Source of the DNA: Paracoccaceae bacterium
GTDB taxonomy: Bacteria > Pseudomonadota > Alphaproteobacteria > Rhodobacterales > Rhodobacteraceae
DNA length: 5,864 bases
Assembly: GCA_003564655.1 (NCBI GenBank)
Contig: PXES01000119.1
Location: 1 to 5,864, forward strand
Direction of reading: 5' to 3'
The notes under the pieces are model-generated. The model saw only the letters and a list, made by a program, of their open reading frames with translations. It had not been told where the DNA came from and searched no databases. Shown here piece by piece: positions 1-4,902 of the stretch. How positions within the stretch are numbered: position 1 is the stretch's first letter; each line of letters begins with the position of its first letter. Both the position numbers and the translations under genes were made by a program.

Positions 1-1472
1 CGGCCCACGCCATGCTCGACATGCACGACCAGATCGCCGGGGGTCAGCGCCTGCGCCTCGGTCAGGAAGTTCTCGGCCCGCTTGCGGCGCTTGGCACGCC
101 CCACCAGCCGCTCGCCCAGCACGTCCTGTTCCGAGATGACGGTCAGCCCCGGCGCCTCGAACCCGGCATCGAGCGGCCAGACCGCCAGCGACAGCCCGCC
201 CGTGCCCTCCGGCACCGCGCGCGCATCCGCGATCATCTGCGCGCCCTCTGCCCCGTGATCGGCCAGAAGGCCCGCCAGACGCTCGCGCGCGCCCTCGGAA
301 TAGCTGGTCACGACCACCTGGCCTTGCGCGCGCCGCGTGGCGATATGGGCGGCCAGCGCGTAAAAGATGTTCGCGCCCGCCTGCCGCTCGGGCGCGAAGT
401 TGCGCCCGGCACGCCCGCCCGCGTCGATCACGCCGGGGCCGGGCGCGGTGGGCAGCGGGTTGAGTTGCAGCACCCGCCGCCCGGCAAGGCTGTCCTGCCA
501 GGCCACATCGTCGAGATAGAGCAGCCCCGGCGGGCAGGGCTTGTAGACCGTGTCGAAGCGCCCCTTGGCGACCATCGCCTCGCGCCGCGCGTCATACTGG
601 TCGGCGATCCCTTCCCACCGCGCGGCACGGGCGGGCTCGATCTGGTCGTCGAGCATGACCGGCGCGGCGGGCAGGTAGTCGAAAAGCGTCTCCATCCGGT
701 CGTGGAAGAAGGGCAGCCAATGCTCCATGCCCTGATGCTTGCGGCCCGCGCTGACGGCCTCGTAGAGTGGATCGTCGCTGCCGCCCGCGCCGAACTCGAT
801 GCGGTAATTCTGCCGGAACCGGGGGATCGCCGCCTGATCGAGGATGATCTCGGAGGCCGGAGCGAAGGCCACTTGCGACAGTTTCTCGCGGCTGCGCTGG
901 GTGGCCGGATCGAAGCGCCGCGCCCCGTCGAGCACATCGCCGAAGAGATCCAGCCGCACCGGGCCGCTCTCGCCCGGGGGGTAGATGTCGAAAATGCCGC
1001 CCCGGATGGCAAAATCGCCGGGCTCGGTCACTGTGGGCGACTGCGCGAAGCCCATCCGTGCCAGCCAGTCGCGCAGGCCCGCCTCGTCGATGCGCCGCCC
1101 GACCTCGGCGCGGAAGGACGCGCCCGCGACCGTCTCGCGGGCGGGCACGCGCTGCTGCGCGGCCGCCAGCGTCGTCAGCACCACGCCGCGCCCCGCCAGC
1201 CCCTGCGCCAGTGCCGCCAGGGTCGCCATGCGGGCGCTCGCGATCTCGGGCGCGGGCGAGACGCGGTAGAAGGGCAGGCAGTCCCAGGCGGGAAAGCGCA
1301 GCACCGCGCAGTCTGGCGCGAGAAAGGCCAGCGCCTGCGCCATCGCCTCGGCGCGCTTGTCGTCGCGCGCGACATGGATCACCGGCCCATCGGCGCGCGC
1401 CACCTCTGCGGCGAGCAGACGGGCGTCAAACCCCTCGGGGGCGCCCCCCAGAATGACGCGGCCGGTACTCAC
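1..1472 (-). CDS. mfd: Transcription-repair coupling factor Mfd, N-terminal 490 residues (3' end outside window)
   Basis: Mfd is a cytoplasmic ATP-driven translocase that removes RNA polymerase stalled at DNA lesions and recruits UvrA for nucleotide excision repair. The minus-strand translation opens STGRVILGGAPEGFDARLL and follows the family's UvrB-like module: FPAWDCLPF, GDFAIRGGIFDIYPPG (about residues 152-167), then HWLPFF (about 250). It reaches the start of the RNA-polymerase-interacting domain at GDLVVHVEHGVGR (about 478-490) before leaving the window. The family is about 1150 residues, so the helicase motor and C-terminal regulatory domain are missing only because of the window edge. 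The start is GTG at 1472; an in-frame stop lies just upstream at 1487-1485 and there is no other start between. The start is four bases after the upstream stop codon with no clear Shine-Dalgarno sequence, which suggests coupled translation with the membrane-protein gene. No frameshift or disrupted motif was seen. Confidence 0.95.
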   Translation of the reverse strand, partial: MSTGRVILGGAPEGFDARLLAAEVARADGPVIHVARDDKRAEAMAQALAFLAPDCAVLRFPAWDCLPFYRVSPAPEIASARMATLAALAQGLAGRGVVLTTLAAAQQRVPARETVAGASFRAEVGRRIDEAGLRDWLARMGFAQSPTVTEPGDFAIRGGIFDIYPPGESGPVRLDLFGDVLDGARRFDPATQRSREKLSQVAFAPASEIILDQAAIPRFRQNYRIEFGAGGSDDPLYEAVSAGRKHQGMEHWLPFFHDRMETLFDYLPAAPVMLDDQIEPARAARWEGIADQYDARREAMVAKGRFDTVYKPCPPGLLYLDDVAWQDSLAGRRVLQLNPLPTAPGPGVIDAGGRAGRNFAPERQAGANIFYALAAHIATRRAQGQVVVTSYSEGARERLAGLLADHGAEGAQMIADARAVPEGTGGLSLAVWPLDAGFEAPGLTVISEQDVLGERLVGRAKRRKRAENFLTEAQALTPGDLVVHVEHGVG

Positions 1473-1476
1473 GCGC

Positions 1477-2004
1477 TCACATGCTCAGGATGGGGCGGCT
1501 CATGACATAGAGCATGCCCCAGACCGCGGTGACAAAAATCGCCACAACGCCGAGCGCCTGGACCCAGAAACGGTGATGCAACAGCGCCCGGCACAGCGCG
1601 GCGCCGCGCAGGTTGCGGCGCTCTATACGGAAGGCCAGCCGCAGGCTGAGCAGCCGCACGATCGTCATCGGCACGGCCAGCAGGAACAGCGCCTGGGCGA
1701 ATTCGACATCATAGCCGAAGGCCATGACCACGATCACGGTCAGCACGGCGGCATTGATCCCCAGCGCCCAGTGCCCGGCGCGGCGGGCGAAGGACAGCTT
1801 GCGCCGCACATGGATGCTCACCAGCGCGTCCAGATCCTCGATGCTCTGCGCGTCCTCGCGCCGGGCGCGCAGGATCAGGTCATAGGGCGCGCCCAGGACC
1901 GTGCGGCTGACCGCCGACCAGTAGACGGCCATCACGATCCAGAACCACAGCGACGAAAAGGACCGCATGTTGATCAGGGTGAAGATGTTCTCGATGATCG
2001 CCAC
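1477..2004 (-). CDS. Small four-helix integral membrane protein (175 aa) upstream of mfd; function unknown
   Basis: With the GTG at 2004 as start the product is 175 residues. Hydrophobic segments lie at about 16-38 (LWFWIVMAVYWSAV), 80-98 (INAAVLTVIVVMAFGY), 102-125 and 146-168 (ALGVVAIFVTAVWGMLYVM), so it is probably a four-pass inner-membrane protein. The first loop is charged (about residues 46-75, RARREDAQSIEDL then HVRRKLSFARR). From memory, similar Rhodobacterales proteins sharing the MRSFS-LW-W opening are sometimes named 'component of SufBCD complex'. No Fe-S assembly motif is visible, so I do not adopt that function. An ATG at 2070 is in frame, but the 16-bp tandem repeat between the two starts is not a multiple of three and the added residues look non-conserved, so GTG 2004 is preferred. 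The Met at residue 13 is another possible start. The gene is first in a leftward operon with mfd. Confidence 0.8.
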   Translation of the reverse strand: MAIIENIFTLINMRSFSSLWFWIVMAVYWSAVSRTVLGAPYDLILRARREDAQSIEDLDALVSIHVRRKLSFARRAGHWALGINAAVLTVIVVMAFGYDVEFAQALFLLAVPMTIVRLLSLRLAFRIERRNLRGAALCRALLHHRFWVQALGVVAIFVTAVWGMLYVMSRPILSM

Positions 2005-2036
2005 GCTGCCCGTATCCTGCGCTGCCCGTATCCTGC
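2004..2036. repeat. Perfect 16-bp tandem duplication at the leftward translation start
   Basis: The unit GCTGCCCGTATCCTGC occurs twice back to back, at 2005-2020 and 2021-2036, with one further matching base at 2004. Read on the minus strand it is GCAGGATACGGGCAGC, ending directly at the GTG start of the membrane-protein gene. Each copy carries an AGGA that could serve as a Shine-Dalgarno core; the proximal one is about 10 bases from the GTG. Because 16 is not divisible by three, the duplication would shift any frame reading through it, so the segment is probably untranslated leader. Confidence 0.9.
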
Positions 2037-2129
2037 CCGGCCTGTCTGTTCGCGTCTCGCGCGCCCTCAATGCAATGCCGGGCGCGCGGGTGCAAGCACG
2101 GATGGCAAGGCTCCACCCGGACGCCTGCG

Positions 2130-2154
2130 AGCGCTATCATCCGAAGATTGCGCT
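2130..2154. promoter_or_regulatory. 25-bp interrupted dyad, possible operator between the divergent mfd operon and gap
   Basis: The left arm AGCGCTATC (2130-2138) and right arm GATTGCGCT (2146-2154) are complementary at 8 of 9 positions around a 7-base spacer, ATCCGAA. The only mismatch is T opposite T at 2135/2149. A TATCAT hexamer at 2135-2140, five of six to the sigma-70 -10 consensus on the plus strand, lies inside the element, but no good -35 precedes it. The symmetry and location suit a dimeric transcription factor. That role is inferred from symmetry alone, and no regulator is identified. Confidence 0.35.
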
Positions 2155-2185
2155 AACGGCCGCGACGCAGGCAGGCCCTGCCCCT

Positions 2186-2214
2186 TTCGGACCAGGCCGG
2201 GATGGCGCTAGACA
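2186..2214 (+). promoter_or_regulatory. Weak candidate promoter for gap
   Basis: TTCGGA (2186-2191) and TAGACA (2209-2214) are separated by 17 bases. Each matches only about three of six consensus positions. The GCGCTAGACA context resembles -10 regions I recall from Rhodobacterales genes. A start near 2220 would leave a leader of about 30 bases. This is the best candidate close to gap, but it is weak. Confidence 0.25.
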
Positions 2215-2249
2215 CCCAGCAAGCGAGGGCCTGAGTTGGAGTGTTGCCC

Positions 2250-3251
2250 ATGACCATCACCATCGGAATCAACGGCTTCGGGCGCATCGGGCGCTGCACG
2301 CTGGCGCATATCGCCGAGGCCGCGCGCAATGATGTCGAAGTCGTGCGCATCAACGCCACTGGCCCGATCGAGACCAATGCCCATCTGCTGAAATACGACA
2401 GCGTGCATGGCCGCTTTCCGGGCCGGATCCGGGTGCAGGGCGACACGCTCGATCTGGGGCGCGGGCCGATCAGGGTGATGTCGAGCTACGACCCCGAGAC
2501 GCTCGACTGGGACGGGGTGGATGTGGTGCTGGAATGCACCGGAAAGTTCAACGCCCGCGACAAGGCTGCCGTGCATCTGTCGCGCGGGGCCGCGCGGGTG
2601 CTGGTCTCGGCCCCGGCGAAAGCGGCCGATGCGACCATCGTCTATGGCGTGAACCACCGCAGCCTGCGCAGGGAACATCACGTCGTCTCGAACGGGTCGT
2701 GCACGACGAACTGCCTCGCGCCGCTGGCGAAGGTGCTCAATGACGCCATCGGGATCGAGTCGGGGATCATGACCACCGTGCACAGCTATACGGGCGATCA
2801 ACCCACGCTCGACCGCCGCCACGCGGATCTCTACCGCGCGCGGGCAGCGGCCATGGCGATGATCCCCACCTCGACCGGGGCGGCCAAGGCGCTGGGCGAG
2901 GTGCTGCCGGAACTGGCCGGGCGGCTCGACGGGACGGCGCTGCGCGTGCCCACCCCCAATGTCAGCGCTGTCGATCTGACCTTTCAGGCGGCGCGAGATG
3001 TCACGGCCGCCGATGTCAACGCCATCGTCGCCGAGGCCGCCGCCGGGCCGATGGGCGCAGTGCTGGCCTATGACCCCGAGCCCAAGGTCTCGGTCGATTT
3101 CAACCCCACGACGCACAGCTCGATCTTCGCGCCCGAGCAGACCAAGGTGGTGGGCCGCACTGTGCGAGTGCTGGCCTGGTATGACAATGAATGGGGCTTT
3201 TCCTGCCGCATGGCCGATGTGGCTGCGGCGATGGGGCGGCTCATTCACTGA
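2250..3251 (+). CDS. gap: Type I glyceraldehyde-3-phosphate dehydrogenase, likely relaxed or NADP-leaning cofactor use
   Basis: This 333-residue cytoplasmic enzyme oxidises glyceraldehyde 3-phosphate to 1,3-bisphosphoglycerate, reversibly, in glycolysis, gluconeogenesis or the Calvin cycle. The Rossmann motif INGFGRIGR is at 7-15, the active-site segment SNGSCTTNCLAP at 147-158 has catalytic Cys151, and the general-base His178 sits in TTVHSYTGDQ. The phosphate-site region TSTGAAK and the C-terminal WYDNEWGFS are intact, and the length is normal. SYTGDQ argues against erythrose-4-phosphate dehydrogenase (Epd), which has a different segment there. The ATG at 2250 is preferred to the GTG at 2241 because GGAG at 2238-2241 is eight bases upstream of it. 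The Asp that normally follows IN at the end of beta-2 and binds the adenosine ribose of NAD is Ala36, and the usual Leu-Pro (or Ala-Ser) pair after TLD is Arg189-Arg190. These changes suggest NADP tolerance, which is an inference. The gene appears to be monocistronic, with a terminator-like structure downstream. Confidence 0.95.
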   Translation: MTITIGINGFGRIGRCTLAHIAEAARNDVEVVRINATGPIETNAHLLKYDSVHGRFPGRIRVQGDTLDLGRGPIRVMSSYDPETLDWDGVDVVLECTGKFNARDKAAVHLSRGAARVLVSAPAKAADATIVYGVNHRSLRREHHVVSNGSCTTNCLAPLAKVLNDAIGIESGIMTTVHSYTGDQPTLDRRHADLYRARAAAMAMIPTSTGAAKALGEVLPELAGRLDGTALRVPTPNVSAVDLTFQAARDVTAADVNAIVAEAAAGPMGAVLAYDPEPKVSVDFNPTTHSSIFAPEQTKVVGRTVRVLAWYDNEWGFSCRMADVAAAMGRLIH

Positions 3252-3272
3252 CGCGCGCGCCTGCCCCGAGGA

Positions 3273-3329
3273 GGGGGTGCCGTCACAGGGGCATCGAGCC
3301 CCCTGCGACGACGCTGCCGCGGCATCTGC
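3273..3329 (+). repeat. Hairpin-forming intergenic repeat, copy 1
   Basis: This copy starts 21 bases after the gap stop codon and matches copy 2 at 3447-3504 except for one G missing from a G-run and two substitutions. Its inner stem is CAGGGGC (3286-3292) with GCCCCCTG (3298-3305) around an ATCGA loop, leaving one bulged C. The outer stem GTGCCGT/ACGACGC (3277-3283 with 3308-3314) has one C/A mismatch. It therefore folds less well than copy 2. Orientation relative to any genomic family is unknown; the strand given is that of the shared sequence. Confidence 0.85.
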
Positions 3330-3359
3330 ATCAACGCCCCAAAGCTGCGTCAACGCCCC
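3328..3359. repeat. Short direct repeat GC(A/G)TCAACGCCCC, two copies
   Basis: GCATCAACGCCCC at 3328-3340 and GCGTCAACGCCCC at 3347-3359 match at 12 of 13 bases, with a period of 19. They lie between repeat copy 1 and the GC hairpin. No function is evident; they could be remnants of local duplication or a paired protein-binding site. Confidence 0.6.
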
Positions 3360-3379
3360 GCCCCCGGGCCACCGGGGGC
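3360..3379. other. Perfect 8-bp GC hairpin
   Basis: GCCCCCGG (3360-3367) and CCGGGGGC (3372-3379) form a perfect stem closed by a GCCA loop. No T-tract follows, so it is not a standard intrinsic terminator by itself. It is one base from the next, longer stem, so the two could stack at the 3' end of the gap transcript and protect it from exonucleases. That role is inferred. Confidence 0.6.
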
Positions 3380-3380
3380 G

Positions 3381-3435
3381 AGCGCCCGTGCGCGGGGCAT
3401 GGGCGGGTGGGTGGGCTCCGCGCGCGGGCGCTTTT
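3381..3435 (+). terminator. Probable intrinsic terminator of gap: 18-bp stem followed by TTTT
   Basis: The 5' arm 3381-3398 (AGCGCCCGTGCGCGGGGC) pairs along its whole length with 3415-3432. There are 16 Watson-Crick pairs and two G-U wobbles, no bulge, and a 16-base loop at 3399-3414. A run of four T at 3432-3435 immediately follows, so the signal reads rightward. It lies about 130 bases after the gap stop and should separate gap from era. The T-run is short compared with enterobacterial terminators, though the stem is exceptionally strong. Confidence 0.65.
3394..3415 (+). other. G-quadruplex motif in the terminator loop
   Basis: GGGCGGGTGGGTGGG at 3401-3415 has four G3 runs with single-base loops, the arrangement expected to give a very stable parallel quadruplex. 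A further GGGG run lies at 3394-3397, with CAT between. The G-rich strand is the coding strand, so both the RNA and the non-template DNA could fold. The motif overlaps the top three base pairs of the terminator stem and may compete with it. Confidence 0.7.
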
Positions 3436-3446
3436 CCATCTCCCAC

Positions 3447-3504
3447 GGGGGTGCCGTCACAGGGGGCATCGAGCCCCCTGCAACGGCGCTGCCGCGGCAT
3501 CTGC
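3447..3504 (+). repeat. Hairpin-forming intergenic repeat, copy 2
   Basis: This is the better-folding copy of the element at 3273-3329, in the same orientation and 174 bases downstream. The inner stem CAGGGGGC (3460-3467) and GCCCCCTG (3473-3480) is a perfect 8 bp around an ATCGA loop. A symmetric CA/CA internal loop separates it from the outer stem GTGCCGT (3451-3457) with ACGGCGC (3483-3489), which contains one G-U pair. It ends 87 bases before era. It resembles a REP/BIME-type intergenic palindrome, but I do not recognise a named family. Confidence 0.85.
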
Positions 3505-3577
3505 GCAAGGGCGGCGCGTCGCACCGATCCGGGGGCTGGCCTTTGCGGCGCCGCTGCACTATGGCGAGCGCAGCAGC

Positions 3578-3583
3578 AAGGAG
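3578..3583 (+). promoter_or_regulatory. Strong Shine-Dalgarno sequence fixing the era start
   Basis: AAGGAG is followed by eight bases and then the ATG at 3592. The reading frame is open far upstream through the repeats, so this site is what fixes the true start. Confidence 0.85.
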
Positions 3584-3591
3584 AGCCCCCG

Positions 3592-4503
3592 ATGACCACC
3601 CGCGCAGGCTTCGTGGCGCTGATCGGCGAGCCCAATGCCGGCAAATCGACCCTGACCAACCGCATGGTGGGCGCCAAGGTCTCGATTGTCACGCACAAGG
3701 TCCAGACCACGCGCACGCGCATCCGGGGCGTCGCGCTCGAGGGGGCGGCGCAGATTGTCTTCGTCGACACGCCCGGCCTCTTCCGTCCGCGCCGCAGGCT
3801 CGACCGGGCGATGGTCGCCGCTGCCTGGGGCGGGGCCGCTGACGCCGATATCGTCGTGCTGCTGGTCGAGGCGCATCGCGGCCTGACCGAGGGCGTGCAG
3901 ACCATCATCGACACGCTGCGCGACCGCTTGCCGCGAGGGCGCGCGGGGGCGCTGGCGATCAACAAGATCGACCGGGTCAAGGCCGAGGCGCTGCTTGCCC
4001 TCTCGGCGGCGCTGAATGACGCCTACCCCTTCGCGCGGACCTTCATGATCTCGGCCGAGAAGGGCCACGGCGTCGACGATCTGCGCCGCTGGCTGGGCGA
4101 GAGCCTGCCCGAGGGCCCCTGGCTTTACCCCGAGGACCAGATCGCCGACCTGCCCTTGCGCATGATCGCCGCCGAGATGACCCGCGAGAAGCTGACCCTG
4201 CGGCTACATGAAGAACTGCCCTATCAGCTGACCGTCGAGACCGAGGGCTGGGAGGAACGCCGCGACGGCTCGGTCCGGATCGACCAGGTCGTCTATGTCG
4301 CGCGCGCCGGGCACAAGGGCATCCTGCTGGGCCACAAGGGCGCGACCATCAAGGCGATTTCCACCGCCGCCCGCGCCGAGATGGCCGAGTTCCTGGGCCG
4401 CCCCGTGCATCTCTTCTTGCAGGTCAAGCTGCGCGAGAACTGGCAGGACGAGGCCGCGCGCTATTCCGAGATGGGGCTGGAGTTCCGCGACGGCGCGCCA
4501 TGA
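3592..4503 (+). CDS. era: GTPase Era (30S ribosomal subunit assembly)
   Basis: Era is an essential GTPase that binds the 3' end of 16S rRNA during 30S subunit maturation and associates with the inner membrane. The 303-residue length is typical. The P-loop GEPNAGKST is at 12-20, the switch I region QTTRTRIRG at 38-46, DTPG at 59-62, NKID at 124-127 and SAEKG at 154-158. The C-terminal KH RNA-binding domain has its GxxG loop as GHKG (247-250) in GILLGHKGATIKAI. All GTPase motifs are intact. ATG 3592 is chosen because of the AAGGAG eight bases before it and because family homology begins there. The stop overlaps the start of the next gene (ATGA). In alphaproteobacteria era often follows rnc and precedes recO; here gap and a terminator lie upstream, and neither rnc nor recO is adjacent. 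Confidence 0.97.
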   Translation: MTTRAGFVALIGEPNAGKSTLTNRMVGAKVSIVTHKVQTTRTRIRGVALEGAAQIVFVDTPGLFRPRRRLDRAMVAAAWGGAADADIVVLLVEAHRGLTEGVQTIIDTLRDRLPRGRAGALAINKIDRVKAEALLALSAALNDAYPFARTFMISAEKGHGVDDLRRWLGESLPEGPWLYPEDQIADLPLRMIAAEMTREKLTLRLHEELPYQLTVETEGWEERRDGSVRIDQVVYVARAGHKGILLGHKGATIKAISTAARAEMAEFLGRPVHLFLQVKLRENWQDEAARYSEMGLEFRDGAP

Positions 4504-4826
4504 GCGCGCGCCTTGCCGCGCATGTCTGGGTCAGCGCCTATCTGCGCCGCCTGCAGATGGAGGGGATCGCCGTCTATGTCGCGGCGCGCGGCGATGCGAC
4601 CGCCGGCGCGGTGCTGGTGAAACTCGCGCTTCTCGACGGCACCGCGCGCGCCTATCTGCGCCAGTATGACATCGCCGCCGAAGCGCTGGTCTGGCAGCCG
4701 CTGACCGAGGGCCCCGAAGCAGAGGTCGATGCCGCCATCGCCCGCCAGCGCGGCTTCGACCCCGATCTGTGGGTGATCGAGGTCGAGGATGCGCGCGGGC
4801 GGCACATGCTTGACGAGATGGGCTGA
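4500..4826 (+). CDS. DUF1491 family protein (108 aa), function unknown
   Basis: This small soluble protein begins MSARLAAHVWVSAYLRRLQ, with VWVSAYLRR typical of the DUF1491 family. It carries AGAVLVKLALLDGTA at about residues 38-52 and ends with RQRGFDPDLWVIEVEDARGRHMLDEMG, the family's most recognisable block. No catalytic residues, signal peptide or membrane segment are visible. Its ATG overlaps the era stop codon by four bases with no well-placed Shine-Dalgarno sequence, so it is probably translated by ribosomes finishing era. As I recall, the pairing with era is common in Rhodobacterales, which hints at a translation-related role, but no function is established. Confidence 0.9.
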   Translation: MSARLAAHVWVSAYLRRLQMEGIAVYVAARGDATAGAVLVKLALLDGTARAYLRQYDIAAEALVWQPLTEGPEAEVDAAIARQRGFDPDLWVIEVEDARGRHMLDEMG

Positions 4827-4836
4827 GCAAAGGGCT

Positions 4837-4865
4837 TTGCGCGCGGGCGGGCGCCCTGCTATGGC
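4837..4865 (+). promoter_or_regulatory. Candidate promoter for the acuI-type gene
   Basis: TTGCGC (4837-4842) is followed 17 bases later by TATGGC (4860-4865), preceded by TGC at 4857-4859, an extended -10 arrangement. Each hexamer matches only three of six consensus positions. A transcript starting near 4872 would have a leader of about 30 bases. The site lies in the 76-base gap after DUF1491. Confidence 0.35.
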
Positions 4866-4889
4866 CGGAACAGGCGACACGATCCACAC

Positions 4890-4895
4890 AGGAGG
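4890..4895 (+). promoter_or_regulatory. Strong Shine-Dalgarno sequence for the acuI-type gene
   Basis: AGGAGG lies seven bases before the ATG at 4903. It supports that start and independent translation initiation rather than coupling to the gene upstream. Confidence 0.85.
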
Positions 4896-4902
4896 GAAGA
4901 CA

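Larger units (their letters stand above)
3252..3591. other. Gene-free gap–era intergenic region rich in hairpins and repeats
   Basis: No convincing protein is encoded in these 340 bases. The open frame that passes through into era is low-complexity Pro/Arg/Ala sequence without a good start. The stretch holds, in order, a ~57-base hairpin repeat, a short direct repeat, a GC hairpin, a long terminator-like stem with a G-quadruplex loop, a second copy of the hairpin repeat, and a short era leader. Separate entries describe each. Confidence 0.85.

Noticed and set aside
12..1505. A 497-residue open frame on the plus strand opposite mfd
   Set aside because: The opposite strand encodes clear Mfd domains. 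The plus-strand product is Arg/Pro/Ala/His-rich with no recognisable domain, as expected from antisense frames in GC-rich DNA.
2250..3251. Erythrose-4-phosphate dehydrogenase (Epd) as an alternative identity for gap
   Set aside because: The HSYTGDQ segment and the HLLKYDSVHGRF context fit GAPDH; Epd has a different sequence after the catalytic His.
3273..3504. CRISPR array or integron attC site as an explanation of the repeats
   Set aside because: There are only two copies, separated by 117 bases that contain a terminator, and there is no regular spacer, integrase or cas gene.
2998..3591. A 198-residue N-terminal extension of Era reading from inside gap
   Set aside because: The frame is open only because of base composition. 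The strong AAGGAG and the family's normal start are at 3592, and the extension would translate the terminator and repeats.
2208..3980. A 590-residue minus-strand open frame spanning gap, the intergenic repeats and part of era
   Set aside because: It crosses two well-supported genes and the hairpin repeats, and its composition is that of an antisense shadow.
4827..4840. Palindrome GCAAAGGGCTTTGC directly after the DUF1491 stop as a terminator
   Set aside because: The stem is only five or six pairs with a two- to four-base loop and no T-tract follows. It also overlaps the candidate -35.
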